Of a DNA stretch of 64,000 bases, positions 45,082-54,403 are shown in pieces; within the stretch, counting starts at the first letter, position 1; every line of letters begins with the position of its first letter. The DNA comes from Vibrio gallaecicus (GTDB lineage Bacteria; Pseudomonadota; Gammaproteobacteria; Enterobacterales; Vibrionaceae). The notes beneath the pieces were generated by a model. The model searched no databases and was not told the DNA's origin. It saw only the letters and a list, made by a program, of their open reading frames with translations. The position numbers were made by a program, and so were the translations under genes. The DNA lies in contig NZ_AP025490.1 of assembly GCF_024347495.1 (NCBI RefSeq), forward strand, positions 1,736,001 through 1,800,000, given 5' to 3'.

Positions 45082-46212
45082 TTAGAACGTTAGTGCTAGG
45101 TTTGCACTTACTCCAAATTGATTATCACCTGCGTAAGACGCTGCTAAATCAAAACTCACAATATCCCATGGTGAGATCCCCAAACCAGCATTCATGCTAT
45201 CTTCTAAATTATCTTCTAAATCGGTCTCATAGCCTGCCCTTAATTGAGCCCAACCCCAAGCGTTAAACTCTATGCCTGCCCTAACAAATTGAGTGGCATT
45301 ACTACTCATAGAAAAGCGTTCTTGACTTGTTAAATCGGCATCAAGGCTTACAGTAAACAACTCTGTGATATAACCGCCGCCAATTGTCACTTTGGGAGCA
45401 AGTTCATACGTAAGGTGTGAGTTTTTCGTCTCAATCTCTTGTTTAATCAAGTTTTTACCAACAAGTCCCACACGCCAGTTATCCTTATACCAAACGGCTC
45501 CCACGTCTACGTTGAATACCGTATCTGACACTTCACTATCTTCATAGTCATCAATATCAAAGTCATCTAAAGATGTAACATCAGAATAGGTACGAAGCTC
45601 TTGCAGTTTAGGGCTAATACCAAAAGAAAACTTTTGCTCCTTTAGTATGTATTCCTTCGATAAAGCTAAACCAAATTCAGCGACACCAAAGCCCGTAAGG
45701 GCGACTTCAGAATTTTCATATCGCTTTTTAGCATTAGCTTCATCACCAATCAAAGGGTTAGCCATTATCTCCACATATGTGGATGAGAACACATTCACTG
45801 AGGCGTATTGATTAGGGATAGAAATGCTAAATGCAATCCCGCCATTTACGTTAATTGGCTTTGCACCTGACAAGTCATTCAGATACTGATCCAATGTGTC
45901 GTATTCTTCTTGAGAAGGTAGCCTTCCCATTGAATCATAATGATCTTGAACATCATCAATCATTGCTAGTGCATCGTCTGAGTCTTGGACAGTAACACCA
46001 ATAGCAGGGATTAAGAGCCCAATATCATCTTCTGCACGATATGCAGCGCCTAATGCTGGGTTGTGAAAAGGAGCGGTTAAAAAGTCTGCGGTTACAACAC
46101 CAGTGTTACCCATACCCATACTGCGAGCATCAGTTGAAAATGTACTGGCTTGCGCTGTGCTTGCTGCACACACGGAAGCCACGGCTAATGTGATTAAGCC
46201 TTTGCTATGCAT
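45082..46212 (-). CDS. TraF-like outer membrane beta-barrel protein (TraF_2 family)
   Basis: A 376-residue protein with a signal peptide cleaved after TAQA near residue 22, followed by STDARSMGMGNTGVVTADFLTAPFHNPAL, the N-terminal plug-like motif shared by FadL-like and TraF_2 proteins. The rest alternates in beta-strand style and ends in an aromatic terminal strand (VSANLALTF). Such proteins are often named conjugal transfer TraF in Vibrio, but no other conjugation gene is here, so that name says little about function. AAGGAATTGCT precedes the ATG. It may transport hydrophobic or small molecules across the outer membrane (inference). Confidence 0.85.
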   Translation of the reverse strand: MHSKGLITLAVASVCAASTAQASTFSTDARSMGMGNTGVVTADFLTAPFHNPALGAAYRAEDDIGLLIPAIGVTVQDSDDALAMIDDVQDHYDSMGRLPSQEEYDTLDQYLNDLSGAKPINVNGGIAFSISIPNQYASVNVFSSTYVEIMANPLIGDEANAKKRYENSEVALTGFGVAEFGLALSKEYILKEQKFSFGISPKLQELRTYSDVTSLDDFDIDDYEDSEVSDTVFNVDVGAVWYKDNWRVGLVGKNLIKQEIETKNSHLTYELAPKVTIGGGYITELFTVSLDADLTSQERFSMSSNATQFVRAGIEFNAWGWAQLRAGYETDLEDNLEDSMNAGLGISPWDIVSFDLAASYAGDNQFGVSANLALTF

Positions 46213-46633
46213 AGCAATTCCTTTGTCTTAAATGTAGTTGATAACAAAGAACAGCAAGATAAGGAGTAATTTCAAAATTCGATCTCGCTGTATCTACATT
46301 ATTTATTGGATGGGGATTATGACAAGCTGATCCATAAATTTGGTTATATAAGCAATAATCAAAGTTATATGGTCATCATTAAATCGTGTTGATTTGTAAG
46401 GTTTTTTAAAACTAACTGTTTCATTTTACTTTCTGAAAGTTAAATGAGCACCTAGCGTTTGTTGCTAAATATTTTGGGGATCGACAAAAGACACAACAGT
46501 AGGTGAGACAATAAAAAACAGCATGATTGATACAGATATCGGTAGGGAAAGGATCGGATGAAGAGAGATATTTAGATCTTTTACAAAATAAACTAAATAC
46601 AAGGCTCGACACCTTGTTGTTTCTAATGTTTAA

Positions 46634-46673
46634 GCAAAAAAAACGCCCATGTTGCCTGTATCAACATGAGCGT
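46634..46673 (-). terminator. Orphan intrinsic terminator on the minus strand
   Basis: Arms ACGCCCATGTTG and CAACATGAGCGT (one mismatch) with a 7-nt loop; read on the minus strand a run of eight T follows. No intact minus-strand gene lies upstream within 600 bp, so it may mark a lost gene or an unannotated small RNA. Confidence 0.8.
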
Positions 46674-46758
46674 AAAGGTAGTGCACGACTACCGCTTCTA
46701 TTCCCCTAATCGAGAAATGAAGGATTCATTAGAATAGTTGGGAGCAATAATGAAAATG

Positions 46759-46881
46759 CTAGCTGAGCACTTCAATAATGTCTTCTTCAATGATTAGAGT
46801 CGCAGCAATGTATTTAGAGCCATCAATTACATTGCCACTTGCGATTACTGAAAACACCCTCAACTTTAGCCATCAAAGTTT
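46759..46881 (-). pseudogene. Possible remnant of a small gene
   Basis: On the minus strand an ATG (GATGGCTAAAG, near 46873) opens MAKVEG, and one base later the frame continues as VFSVIASGNVIDGSK and then YIAATLIIEEDIIEVLS to a TAG at 46759. One extra G in the GAGGGTG run would explain the break. The protein-like composition of the second part and the strong terminator 86 bp further on suggest a decayed or frameshifted small gene. No ribosome site is visible and I do not recognise the product. Confidence 0.35.
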
Positions 46882-46912
46882 GATTATTGCCAGACGCCTT
46901 AATGTATAAATA

Positions 46913-46928
46913 TTAATGTATTACAAAT
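46913..46928 (-). promoter_or_regulatory. Proposed alginate-regulon operator, site 1
   Basis: Reads ATTTGTAATACATTAA on the minus strand. It matches the copy at 55936-55951 in 15 of 16 bases and lies about 345 bp upstream of the KdgM-type porin at 47273. Confidence 0.5.
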
Positions 46929-47136
46929 TAAAAAGGAAGAGCTAAAGATTAAGTTTTTGCATCAGTGCACATTTTTTAACTAACAAATCAAACCAGCCCA
47001 CGAACAAAAATCAACAAAATAGATACAAAACAAGTACTTATGTCATTTATTTCAGTTTGTAACACTTTGTTAATGCCTGATTTATAACTGCATCTTGATC
47101 CAATTCACAGTTCTTACCTTCTTATAGAGTTAGCAT

Positions 47137-47152
47137 ATTTGTATTATTTTAA
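47137..47152 (+). promoter_or_regulatory. Proposed alginate-regulon operator, site 2
   Basis: ATTTGTATTATTTTAA, 121 bp before the start of the KdgM-type porin at 47273. Confidence 0.6.
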
Positions 47153-47272
47153 TGCCAGATAATTATTCTATAAGGAACATTCAATAAGTGAATAATTAGT
47201 AGAAAAGTATATATGGCGTCATTTTTTGGTCCTATTGACCTTATTTATAATCGATAGAGTGGAATTATTACC

Positions 47273-48025
47273 ATGAATAAACTTAAAACAATTGTGATAG
47301 CAATGTCATCGCTAATGGCGGTAAGTTCTGTTTCAGCTGCATCTTTTGATATGAGACATGAGTATAAAAGTCATACAGATCAACATGCAACGCGAGTAAA
47401 GCTTGCAGATAACATTGGCAATTTCTTAGTCGACATTGAGGCCAAATTTAAAGGCGAAGATGGTGAATTCATGGAAGATCTAAAAAATAATGGCTGGGAG
47501 CTCGGACTCAACTATCGCCATGTACTTAACGATAACTGGACCATGACTTACGGGATGCCTATTGAAGGTCGTGAATCAGGTGTCACTTACAAGCCTCAAG
47601 TACGTGCCACTTACAGTGTTGATAGCATCGATGGTTTAAGCCTAAGTGCTCGTTACCGCTACGATATGAGACAAAATACTCGTAGTTCTGAATATCAATT
47701 TGACGATGCTGGTAACGTTATTGTTGATGGTGATGGCGTGCCTATTATGGTTGATAGCAATGTCGCTAATCAACGTAGACACCGATTAACCGCTAATATT
47801 AACTATGCATTAAATGACTGGCGCTTTGGTTTTGAAGGAAACTATTACAAAGCTGATGGATATGACATTTACGACAATGACGACACGAACTATGAGCTTA
47901 ATGTAAGTGCACGTCGCATGATGGGTGCATGGGCACCATATGTAGAGTTTGGTGATGTAAGCACATCGAGCACTTCTGCTACACGTGAACTAAGAAGTCG
48001 TGTCGGTTTAACTTACAGCTTCTAG
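47273..48025 (+). CDS. KdgM-family oligouronate porin (first copy)
   Basis: A 250-residue outer-membrane porin: signal peptide cleaved after SVSA near residue 22, then the family N-terminus SFDMRHEYKSHTDQHATRVKL, a central block GLNYRHVLNDNWTMTYGMPIEG, and a C-terminal strand ending RSRVGLTYSF with terminal phenylalanine as the assembly signal. KdgM-type porins take up oligogalacturonates; in Vibrio the neighbours are alginate lyases, so alginate oligomers are the probable cargo here (inference). The ribosome site is modest. It carries the proposed operator upstream and its own terminator downstream. Confidence 0.9.
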   Translation: MNKLKTIVIAMSSLMAVSSVSAASFDMRHEYKSHTDQHATRVKLADNIGNFLVDIEAKFKGEDGEFMEDLKNNGWELGLNYRHVLNDNWTMTYGMPIEGRESGVTYKPQVRATYSVDSIDGLSLSARYRYDMRQNTRSSEYQFDDAGNVIVDGDGVPIMVDSNVANQRRHRLTANINYALNDWRFGFEGNYYKADGYDIYDNDDTNYELNVSARRMMGAWAPYVEFGDVSTSSTSATRELRSRVGLTYSF

Positions 48026-48084
48026 TTCCTGACCTCTAGCTTCCAAAGAGTCGTCGGAAGTAAAATTAATCATAAATAACATTT

Positions 48085-48109
48085 AAGCCAGCGAATCTGC
48101 TGGCTTTTT
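48085..48109 (+). terminator. Intrinsic terminator after the first KdgM-type porin
   Basis: Stem AAGCCAGC / GCTGGCTT with a 6-nt loop followed by TTT. Confidence 0.9.
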
Positions 48110-48164
48110 AGCTAGTCAAAAAATCAATTTATTTAAATATCTATCTTCTGACTTTCTAATGGTA

Positions 48165-48881
48165 CTAATGACTCATTCGATACAACTGAGAAATGGGCAC
48201 CTCTTTACCTTGCGCCACCCGTTTTTGCTGGGCCAAAAATAGTTCAGCAGTCGAAACCGCATCCGCTAACGCATTATGATTGTTGTATTCGGGGAGTCGA
48301 TACCGTTCTCGTGTTGCCGCCAATGTTAGATCCACTTCTTCATGGTTGCTGATCGCTTGCTCCATTTTCTTCTCAATACATAACGTATCCAACCAAAGTA
48401 AGGGGAGACTTCTCAAGCCATAACAACGCAGTAAATATTGATTGATGAAGTTTTCTTCAACAACACATGCATGGGCGACAATAATTTTGCCTTTAGCTGA
48501 CTCGAAGAATGCCTGCATGGCATCATGAATAGATAAACCTTCCTGCAGCATTTGAGGTGTAATGTGGTTGATCACTGCCGTTTCTGGATTTATTTGAGAG
48601 TCATTATTCAAATATAAGTGTTTCGCTGAAGCTAAGTCGATTCGACCTTTGCTTATTTCCACCCACCCCATAGACAAAATAAGATCGTCTTCACTGCTTA
48701 GCCCCGTCGTTTCTAAATCTAGAATGATATATTCGGCATCTTTAGCAAGATCAAACATTTGTGGCAAAGGCTGTTCGAGAACATTAAACAACACTTCCGG
48801 TAATTTCACGGTATTTAAGTACTGCTTTCGCTTGCGTTTTATACGCTCAAGAGGATGAAAGTAATTAAATAACCCTTTCAT
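48165..48881 (-). CDS. DEDDh-family 3'-5' exonuclease (DNA polymerase III epsilon-like)
   Basis: A 238-residue protein. Exonuclease motif I is YIILDLETTGL (Asp and Glu, about 51-61), motif II has NHITPQMLQEG around 115-125, and motif III reads NHNALADAVSTAELFL near 199-214, where His and Asp complete the DEDDh set. It lacks the polymerase-binding tail of DnaQ, so it is probably a separate RNA or DNA nuclease. Its ATG overlaps the upstream gene's stop as TAATG, so the two products are made together. In other Vibrio and Pseudomonas this pair is found near acetate genes (from memory). Confidence 0.9.
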   Translation of the reverse strand: MKGLFNYFHPLERIKRKRKQYLNTVKLPEVLFNVLEQPLPQMFDLAKDAEYIILDLETTGLSSEDDLILSMGWVEISKGRIDLASAKHLYLNNDSQINPETAVINHITPQMLQEGLSIHDAMQAFFESAKGKIIVAHACVVEENFINQYLLRCYGLRSLPLLWLDTLCIEKKMEQAISNHEEVDLTLAATRERYRLPEYNNHNALADAVSTAELFLAQQKRVAQGKEVPISQLYRMSH

Positions 48882-50749
48882 TATCGGGCTCCAAATCTAA
48901 TTTTTGCAGCTTCTTGAAGGTCAGCAATGATTCTAAAGGCATCTTTCAAGTGCTTACGTTCAAAACTGCCAAAGCTATCTGGATTAATATTATTGTCGGG
49001 TACTTCACCATTTTTTAATGCTTCCAGCTGATGACCAAACCGGAGCGATAATATGTATTGATAGGCACCTAATATATTTTTATAGGCATCATCACTCAAC
49101 ATGCCCTTTTCATTGGCTGCTGTAAACCTGTCATCCGTGGCAGACAAATCGCATTCCACTGCTAAACCGTAGATGCGAGCCAAATCGATTATTAGATTTA
49201 TCGCATACTTCTTAACGTTCAGCGTTTTTTTATTCTCACCAGATTTTTCCAATACTAGGCTGTTGAAAATTCCCAACGGTGGATTCGTGTTCACCGCATC
49301 TCTCACTAATGTACTTAGAAACTCTCGGTTACTTCGGATATTTGAATGCAGCTCATCGCGAAGAATCGTTTCGTACTCACTATTACCATAAATAGTCCGA
49401 ATTTCTAAAAAAACACTGATGTTTAGTAAGCGTTCATACTCCGGGTTTGATACCCATTTTTTGTAATAGTGCTTCCACACGCCTAAAGGTTGGCACCATT
49501 TCGGCGTTGCAGCCATGAATTTACCTGGACATAGTGGATAATCACAACTTGCCAACCCATTAGTCACCATCATAGCTAAGTGTTTGAAATAAATACGGTC
49601 GCTGTCTGTTGCGTCATCAGCAAGTACAATCGCGCTGTCTTGATCAGAAAGCATGTGTACTTCATTACGTGCGTGGGAACCTGCAACAATCCAAGAGAAG
49701 TCGCAAGGTGGAGGTCCTAATTTATCAATCGCAATTTGAATTAGTCGCCGCGTATAAGCATCCATGATCATGGTCATGACTTTGCCAACCGTTTCTGGCG
49801 CTACTTTACCTTCAACTAAGGCTTCAAAAATGGCTTGCCTCTCTGAAGTAAACGAAGACATGGTTTTAACACTGCCCGCGTATTTGATTTTCTCAATTAA
49901 GAAAATCGCTTGAACACGGTGATTTTGAACAAGGTGAGAAGTGGTTAATAAACCAATAACTTTATTCTCTTTCACTACAGGGAGATTACGAATATTGAAC
50001 TGCATCATGATTGACGCAGCATGTAAGACTAAATCATCCGGTTTAACTGTTAACGGTGAATGTGTCATGACTTCTGAGATAACATTATCAGTACTCACAC
50101 CATGTGCTATAACACGTTTAGTCATATCTCGATCGGTAATTAATCCTACAATTTTGTCATCTTCATAGATAACCGCACAAGGAGATCTCTGGTGCAGCAT
50201 TTCTGTGGCAACAGATTGAATCGACTGGTCTGATTTTACTATTGCGACATGACCACTTGCGACATCTTCCACTTTTCGAATAAATAACCCTTTTTCTTTA
50301 TTCGACCAAACCACATCTAAAGCCGATTTCAAACGAACTTGGGCTTGAGAAGCAAATTGTTCCGCGCAACTAGGGAAAGTTTTAAACAAAGTTTGTAACG
50401 CATTGTGCGGGATAACATAGAGTAAGGTATTTTCTATGGCAATAGCTCGATAGCCCTTATCATCATTGACTTTAGATTCAAGAAAAGTAAAACCAAATAG
50501 GTCTTCGCTACCTAGCCTAGCCCGTAAAACACCATCTGATTTTCTCTGCTCCATTGAGCCCGTGCGAATAATATAAAGAGACTTTTCTTTTCCAGACTCA
50601 CACAAATCAACGACATCACCTTTTCCAAGATAAATAATCTGTACGTGCGAAGATAACTCTCTTAGCGCATCTTTTGGTATTTTATCGAAAGGGTCAATTT
50701 GTCCAATAAATTGAAGAATATTGGGTAATAAAGATTGGGACATAGTCAT
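48881..50749 (-). CDS. cNMP-binding / CBS / DUF294 nucleotidyltransferase-like signalling protein
   Basis: A protein of about 622 residues. Order: cyclic-nucleotide-binding domain (about 15-135), a CBS pair (about 165-285, with VGLITDRDMTKRVIAHGV and VIGLLTTSHLVQNH), a DUF294 putative nucleotidyltransferase domain with GSHARNEVHMLSDQDSAIVLAD (about 355-376, the G-S and D-x-D metal-site pattern), and the helical DUF294_C domain. A GTG at 50755 extends the frame by two codons; ATG at 50749 or 50743 is more likely. Coupled with the downstream exonuclease. Function unproven; domain content suggests a nucleotide-sensing regulator. Confidence 0.9.
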   Translation of the reverse strand: MTMSQSLLPNILQFIGQIDPFDKIPKDALRELSSHVQIIYLGKGDVVDLCESGKEKSLYIIRTGSMEQRKSDGVLRARLGSEDLFGFTFLESKVNDDKGYRAIAIENTLLYVIPHNALQTLFKTFPSCAEQFASQAQVRLKSALDVVWSNKEKGLFIRKVEDVASGHVAIVKSDQSIQSVATEMLHQRSPCAVIYEDDKIVGLITDRDMTKRVIAHGVSTDNVISEVMTHSPLTVKPDDLVLHAASIMMQFNIRNLPVVKENKVIGLLTTSHLVQNHRVQAIFLIEKIKYAGSVKTMSSFTSERQAIFEALVEGKVAPETVGKVMTMIMDAYTRRLIQIAIDKLGPPPCDFSWIVAGSHARNEVHMLSDQDSAIVLADDATDSDRIYFKHLAMMVTNGLASCDYPLCPGKFMAATPKWCQPLGVWKHYYKKWVSNPEYERLLNISVFLEIRTIYGNSEYETILRDELHSNIRSNREFLSTLVRDAVNTNPPLGIFNSLVLEKSGENKKTLNVKKYAINLIIDLARIYGLAVECDLSATDDRFTAANEKGMLSDDAYKNILGAYQYILSLRFGHQLEALKNGEVPDNNINPDSFGSFERKHLKDAFRIIADLQEAAKIRFGAR

Positions 50750-50884
50750 ATTCACACATCATTTCAATTATGTATTATTATATAACCATTAAATGTAATT
50801 GCTAGCCGATTTATTAAAACGAGTGAGCTTTGCCTAAATAATAAGCTAACACCTCCACAATCTACTTACGCAACAAAACCCAGC

Positions 50885-50912
50885 CAAAAAAAAGCACGCA
50901 AAATGCGTGCTT
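50885..50912 (-). terminator. Intrinsic terminator of the GntR gene at 50937
   Basis: A 9-bp stem AAGCACGCA / TGCGTGCTT with a 3-nt loop; on the minus strand it is followed by eight T. About 25 bp after the stop. Confidence 0.93.
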
Positions 50913-50936
50913 AATCAATCATTTAAAAATATTTAC

Positions 50937-51656
50937 TTAGCTAACACTTGAAAGCCTATGGTTTGACTCGTGCAGGTGATTTGCTGAAGCGATACGTGCT
51001 TTTTCACTGTTGCCAGCCATGATTGCATCATAGATCTGACGGTGCTCATTAATACACGTGCTACCTTCTTCCGAAGAATGAGAAATAAAGTTAATGAACA
51101 TAGTCGTGAGGATATTACCGAACGGTAGGTAAAAATCATTACCTGTCGCATTAAAAATCAGGCTATGGAATTTAATGTCAACTTCTGTCCAACGCTTTTG
51201 GTCGAAGATTTCTGCATCCGAGATTTCAACCATTTGCTGAAATGTCTCTGATAATTCAATACGTTGATCAGCTGTAGCAAACTTTGCAGCAAGAGCACAG
51301 GCTTCTGGCTCAATAGCACGACGTAAACCTAAGAATTGATGACAGAATTCATCTGGATCCGCTAGCCCATCCATCCATTCAATGAGCTGTGGATCAAGGA
51401 AGTTCCAGTACGCTCGATCAACAACTCGTGTACCGATTTTAGGTCGGGATTCTAATAAACCTTTTGAAGTCAGAAGCTTAACGGCTTCTCTTAATGCTGT
51501 TCTACTAATTCCGAACTGTTCACAGAGCGCCATTTCACCAGGAATGATAGAACCTTGAGGAAGGTTACCAGAAAGAATACCACGGGCGATTTCACGAGCA
51601 ACTTGCACGTGAAGGCTTCGCTTAGAGCCTGAAATAGGTTTGAATGAACCAGCCAT
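50937..51656 (-). CDS. FadR/DgoR-type GntR regulator, probable alginate or uronate regulator (copy A)
   Basis: A 239-residue regulator: winged helix-turn-helix (about 20-85, FGISRTALREAVKLLTSKGLLESRPKIGTRV in two pieces around 50-80), a linker with the DgoR-like NFLDPQLIEWM phrase, then an FCD domain with the acidic metal or ligand residues near GLRRAIEPEACALAA. FCD proteins of this subgroup usually respond to sugar acids. A paralogue (copy B) is divergent 455 bp away, and alginate genes are near, so a role in controlling uronate use is likely (inference). Confidence 0.9.
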   Translation of the reverse strand: MAGSFKPISGSKRSLHVQVAREIARGILSGNLPQGSIIPGEMALCEQFGISRTALREAVKLLTSKGLLESRPKIGTRVVDRAYWNFLDPQLIEWMDGLADPDEFCHQFLGLRRAIEPEACALAAKFATADQRIELSETFQQMVEISDAEIFDQKRWTEVDIKFHSLIFNATGNDFYLPFGNILTTMFINFISHSSEEGSTCINEHRQIYDAIMAGNSEKARIASANHLHESNHRLSSVS

Positions 51657-52111
51657 GAGTCTACTTACTTATTAGATATGTATTATTTAATAAGAATTAT
51701 AGCATTGATTTATATAGAGCTCCAAAGTAAGTATCTTAATAACGTGAGCTCCCTTGTATTCTGGGTTCAATCAAAAACCATCGTTTGCCATTTAATTGAA
51801 AAATTCAGATCTATTATGTCACTTTTACACCTAGAAATAATTATCATTTGTAATACTAATATATGCCTGAAATCACAAAATAGATTATGAGTTAACTATT
51901 TACCGGGAAAATTACTCATTTTGGTTACCCTCCCTCTTGCACAATCAAAGTGTTATTGTATGATTTATATGTGGCAGATGTTATTTACACGACATTGACC
52001 CTTTATAATTATTTTTGGTAAGTAATGCTCTGCTTTAAGGGCATGTCAGACACAAAAGAAAGCTTCACTCTATTTGAAGCCCTGCTTTTATGTCCAACTC
52101 AGGTGGTTTAC
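51657..52111. promoter_or_regulatory. Divergent control region between the two GntR regulators
   Basis: 455 bp, A+T-rich, without a credible gene. It contains the proposed operator at 51847-51862 and, nearer copy A, TGTATTATTTAATAA around 51678-51692, which partly resembles the same motif. This fits cross- or autoregulation of the pair (inference). Confidence 0.5.
51847..51862 (+). promoter_or_regulatory. Proposed alginate-regulon operator, site 3
   Basis: ATTTGTAATACTAATA between the two divergent GntR regulator genes. Its first 11 bases are identical to site 1. Confidence 0.45.
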
Positions 52112-52834
52112 ATGTCAACATTTTCATTGGTGGAAGATTCGAGCCGCCGCATTCATGTTCAAATTGCGAGACAAATTGCTCGCAAGATTTTATCTGGCGA
52201 ATTACAAGAAAATCAAAAATTACCCAGCGAGATGAACCTATGTGAAGTTTTTGGCGTTAGCCGAACTGCACTTCGTGAATCAACAAAATTGCTTTCAGCC
52301 AAAGGGCTTATCGAGTCTAAACCTAAAGTTGGCACCCGTGTCATGCCCCGCTCTCAATGGCATTTCCTTGATCCTCAACTACTAAACTGGATCCAAGATT
52401 TAGAAGATACCAAACCCTTCTTATCTCAATTTTTAGGTTTACGAAAAGCCATTGAACCAGAAGCTTGTGCGCTTGCAGCAACTAACGCTACGGTTGAACA
52501 GCGCAAAGAGCTTTCGGTTTTATTTCAAAAAATGACGATGGCTGCTGAAAGTTATGATTATGGATCTTGGACGATAAACGATCATCTATTTCATAAAACT
52601 ATTTTCCTTTCTACAGGCAACCAGTTTTATGTGCCATTTGGAAACATTTTATCTACGATTTTCAAACAGTTTATCGACCACTCTGCTGAAGGTGGGCGCT
52701 TTTGCTTAGAAGAGCATAAGGCAATATACGACAGTATTATGACTGGTAATGCGCCACAAGCTCGAATTGCATCTAAAGGGCTACTCGATGATGAAAATCA
52801 GAAATTATCCAATATAGAATTAGCTATCGCTTAA
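52112..52834 (+). CDS. FadR/DgoR-type GntR regulator, paralogue (copy B)
   Basis: A 240-residue paralogue of the divergent copy A, with the same helix-turn-helix (VFGVSRTALRESTKLLSAKGLIES), the linker HFLDPQLLNWI and the FCD domain with GLRKAIEPEACALAA. The frame is open upstream to 52025, but the ATG at 52112 follows AGGTGG and matches the start of copy A, so it is preferred. The MATE transporter follows in the same direction after 210 bp. Two such paralogues side by side may sense different oligouronate breakdown products (speculation). Confidence 0.9.
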   Translation: MSTFSLVEDSSRRIHVQIARQIARKILSGELQENQKLPSEMNLCEVFGVSRTALRESTKLLSAKGLIESKPKVGTRVMPRSQWHFLDPQLLNWIQDLEDTKPFLSQFLGLRKAIEPEACALAATNATVEQRKELSVLFQKMTMAAESYDYGSWTINDHLFHKTIFLSTGNQFYVPFGNILSTIFKQFIDHSAEGGRFCLEEHKAIYDSIMTGNAPQARIASKGLLDDENQKLSNIELAIA

Positions 52835-53044
52835 TTCGACTTCCACCAAATCTTAAGTTCTGCCATGTAGAGAGCTTAAGGTTTCATTTACAGACCGCAA
52901 CATTTTAGCCAACAAGCCTCTAGGGTTGTTTATTGCCGTATCTTTTAGAACAACTAAACCAACGGTTTATCTTCTTTATCATGGACGGTCTAGAGGTCAT
53001 TAATGGTATGGAATAAATCACGCTCTTTCTAAAAAGGTTGTATT

Positions 53045-54403
53045 TTGTCTTCCCAATCATACGTTAGAAAAAATTTCTCATTAGCCTGGCCTTTAGCCCT
53101 TAATGCATTGCTTATGCAGTCGATGCTGATGATCGATACTTTGCTTGTTTCACCTTTAGGCGAGGTTCCTCTTGCTGCAATGGGAATTGCTACAACCATT
53201 ATTGCCTTTATTCTAGGCATACAAATGGCACTAGCTAATGGTACTCAACTGGTTTTAAGCCGTGCGGTCGGTTCAGGAGTCCAAAGTTCACTTTCAAAAG
53301 CATTTTGGGCGGGGCTATCAATCAATCTAGCTGTTGCACTCATATTTTGGAGCTTGCTGACTTTCTTCGAGCAACCACTAATACAGGCATTAACCGACAA
53401 TTTTGCTCTGTATACTGGAATCAGCCATTATTTAGATATATCAAAACACTTGGTTATCTTTACCGCTTTAACGCAAGTTATCATTGCTTTATTTAACGGC
53501 TTAAGTCGCACTAAAATCCCTTTTAAGGGCTACCTTATTGAATTGCCTATTAATGCACTACTGTCCTATCTATTAATTCATGGTTTCTCAACATTTGAAG
53601 GTCTTGGCGTGCAAGGTGCAGCCCTTGGTAGCGTGATTGCCATTACATTTAGGCTGTTCTATCTCGCCTTGTGTGTTCACTATGACTCTACGATCTCATT
53701 GTCTTTACACGCCCAAAAATCTGAATTAGTCGCTAATATACGTAAGCATTTTATTGAGATATTTCCGGTTGCAGCAAACGTGACAATGCTTTCAATTGGT
53801 GCCACAATTTATCAGCTGCTCTATTCACAGCTCAACATTAATGCTTATGTTGCAATTACGCTCGTTATGCCCTGGCTACGCGCTGGTACTCAGTTCATTA
53901 CAGCTTGGGCACATTCATCTGCAATCACCATTAGCCAAGCGATTGGTTCTAAAAAAATGGATGATCTGACAAAGAATGTCGATACGAGCATTGATGTCGC
54001 GGTTGGAATATCTATCGTCTGTGCGTTTTTATTTGGCGGCCTAAGTTTAGCTATTAATGACATCTACCCCGATTTAGACAGTTCAACCTACCAAGCACTC
54101 GCAGTTATTGCTCCCCTCTATATATTTCTCCCAATTGTTCGTGGATACAACACGGTTCATGGGCACGTATTAAGAGCATTGGGAAAAACAACTGATGTAT
54201 TCAAAATTAACTTCACAGGGCAATGGATCATCTCGATTCCATTATGTGCTTTGATTATTTTCGGTCTTGATGGTTCTATTTTCTGGGCATTTGCTATTCA
54301 ACCTTTTGAAGAAGTGGTGAAAGCTTTTCCATTTAGGCACCTTGCAAGAAAATCGTTAAGGGAGTTTTATTCTCAAAAAGCCAAATCACTAATGTACGAT
54401 TGA
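53045..54403 (+). CDS. MATE-family efflux transporter
   Basis: A 452-residue inner-membrane protein with twelve hydrophobic helices in two homologous halves (first: NFSLAWPLALNALLMQSMLMIDTLLV, in parts; second: EIFPVAANVTMLSIGATIYQLLYSQ, in parts). MATE proteins export drugs or metabolites with sodium or protons. The start appears to be TTG at 53045, preceded by AAGGTTGTATT; no in-frame ATG fits as well. Position among the uronate genes may be fortuitous. Substrate unknown. Confidence 0.9.
   Translation: MSSQSYVRKNFSLAWPLALNALLMQSMLMIDTLLVSPLGEVPLAAMGIATTIIAFILGIQMALANGTQLVLSRAVGSGVQSSLSKAFWAGLSINLAVALIFWSLLTFFEQPLIQALTDNFALYTGISHYLDISKHLVIFTALTQVIIALFNGLSRTKIPFKGYLIELPINALLSYLLIHGFSTFEGLGVQGAALGSVIAITFRLFYLALCVHYDSTISLSLHAQKSELVANIRKHFIEIFPVAANVTMLSIGATIYQLLYSQLNINAYVAITLVMPWLRAGTQFITAWAHSSAITISQAIGSKKMDDLTKNVDTSIDVAVGISIVCAFLFGGLSLAINDIYPDLDSSTYQALAVIAPLYIFLPIVRGYNTVHGHVLRALGKTTDVFKINFTGQWIISIPLCALIIFGLDGSIFWAFAIQPFEEVVKAFPFRHLARKSLREFYSQKAKSLMYD

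Larger units (their letters stand above)
46213..47272. other. Long gap with an orphan terminator, a gene remnant and regulatory sites
   Basis: 1060 bp without a clear gene. It holds a strong minus-strand terminator at 46634-46673 with no intact gene feeding it, a possible decayed frame at 46759-46881, two copies of the proposed alginate operator (46913-46928 and 47137-47152), and the promoter side of the KdgM-type porin at 47273. Confidence 0.6.

Noticed and set aside
45082..46212. TraF-type name as evidence for a conjugative element
   Set aside because: The family name is historical for many Vibrio outer-membrane proteins; no other conjugation, relaxase or integration gene is nearby.
46527..46709. 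60-codon plus-strand frame
   Set aside because: No ribosome site, odd composition, and it runs through the orphan terminator hairpin.
51678..51890. 70-codon plus-strand frame between the two GntR genes
   Set aside because: It lies in the divergent promoter region, lacks a ribosome site and covers a proposed operator; likely chance in A+T-rich DNA.
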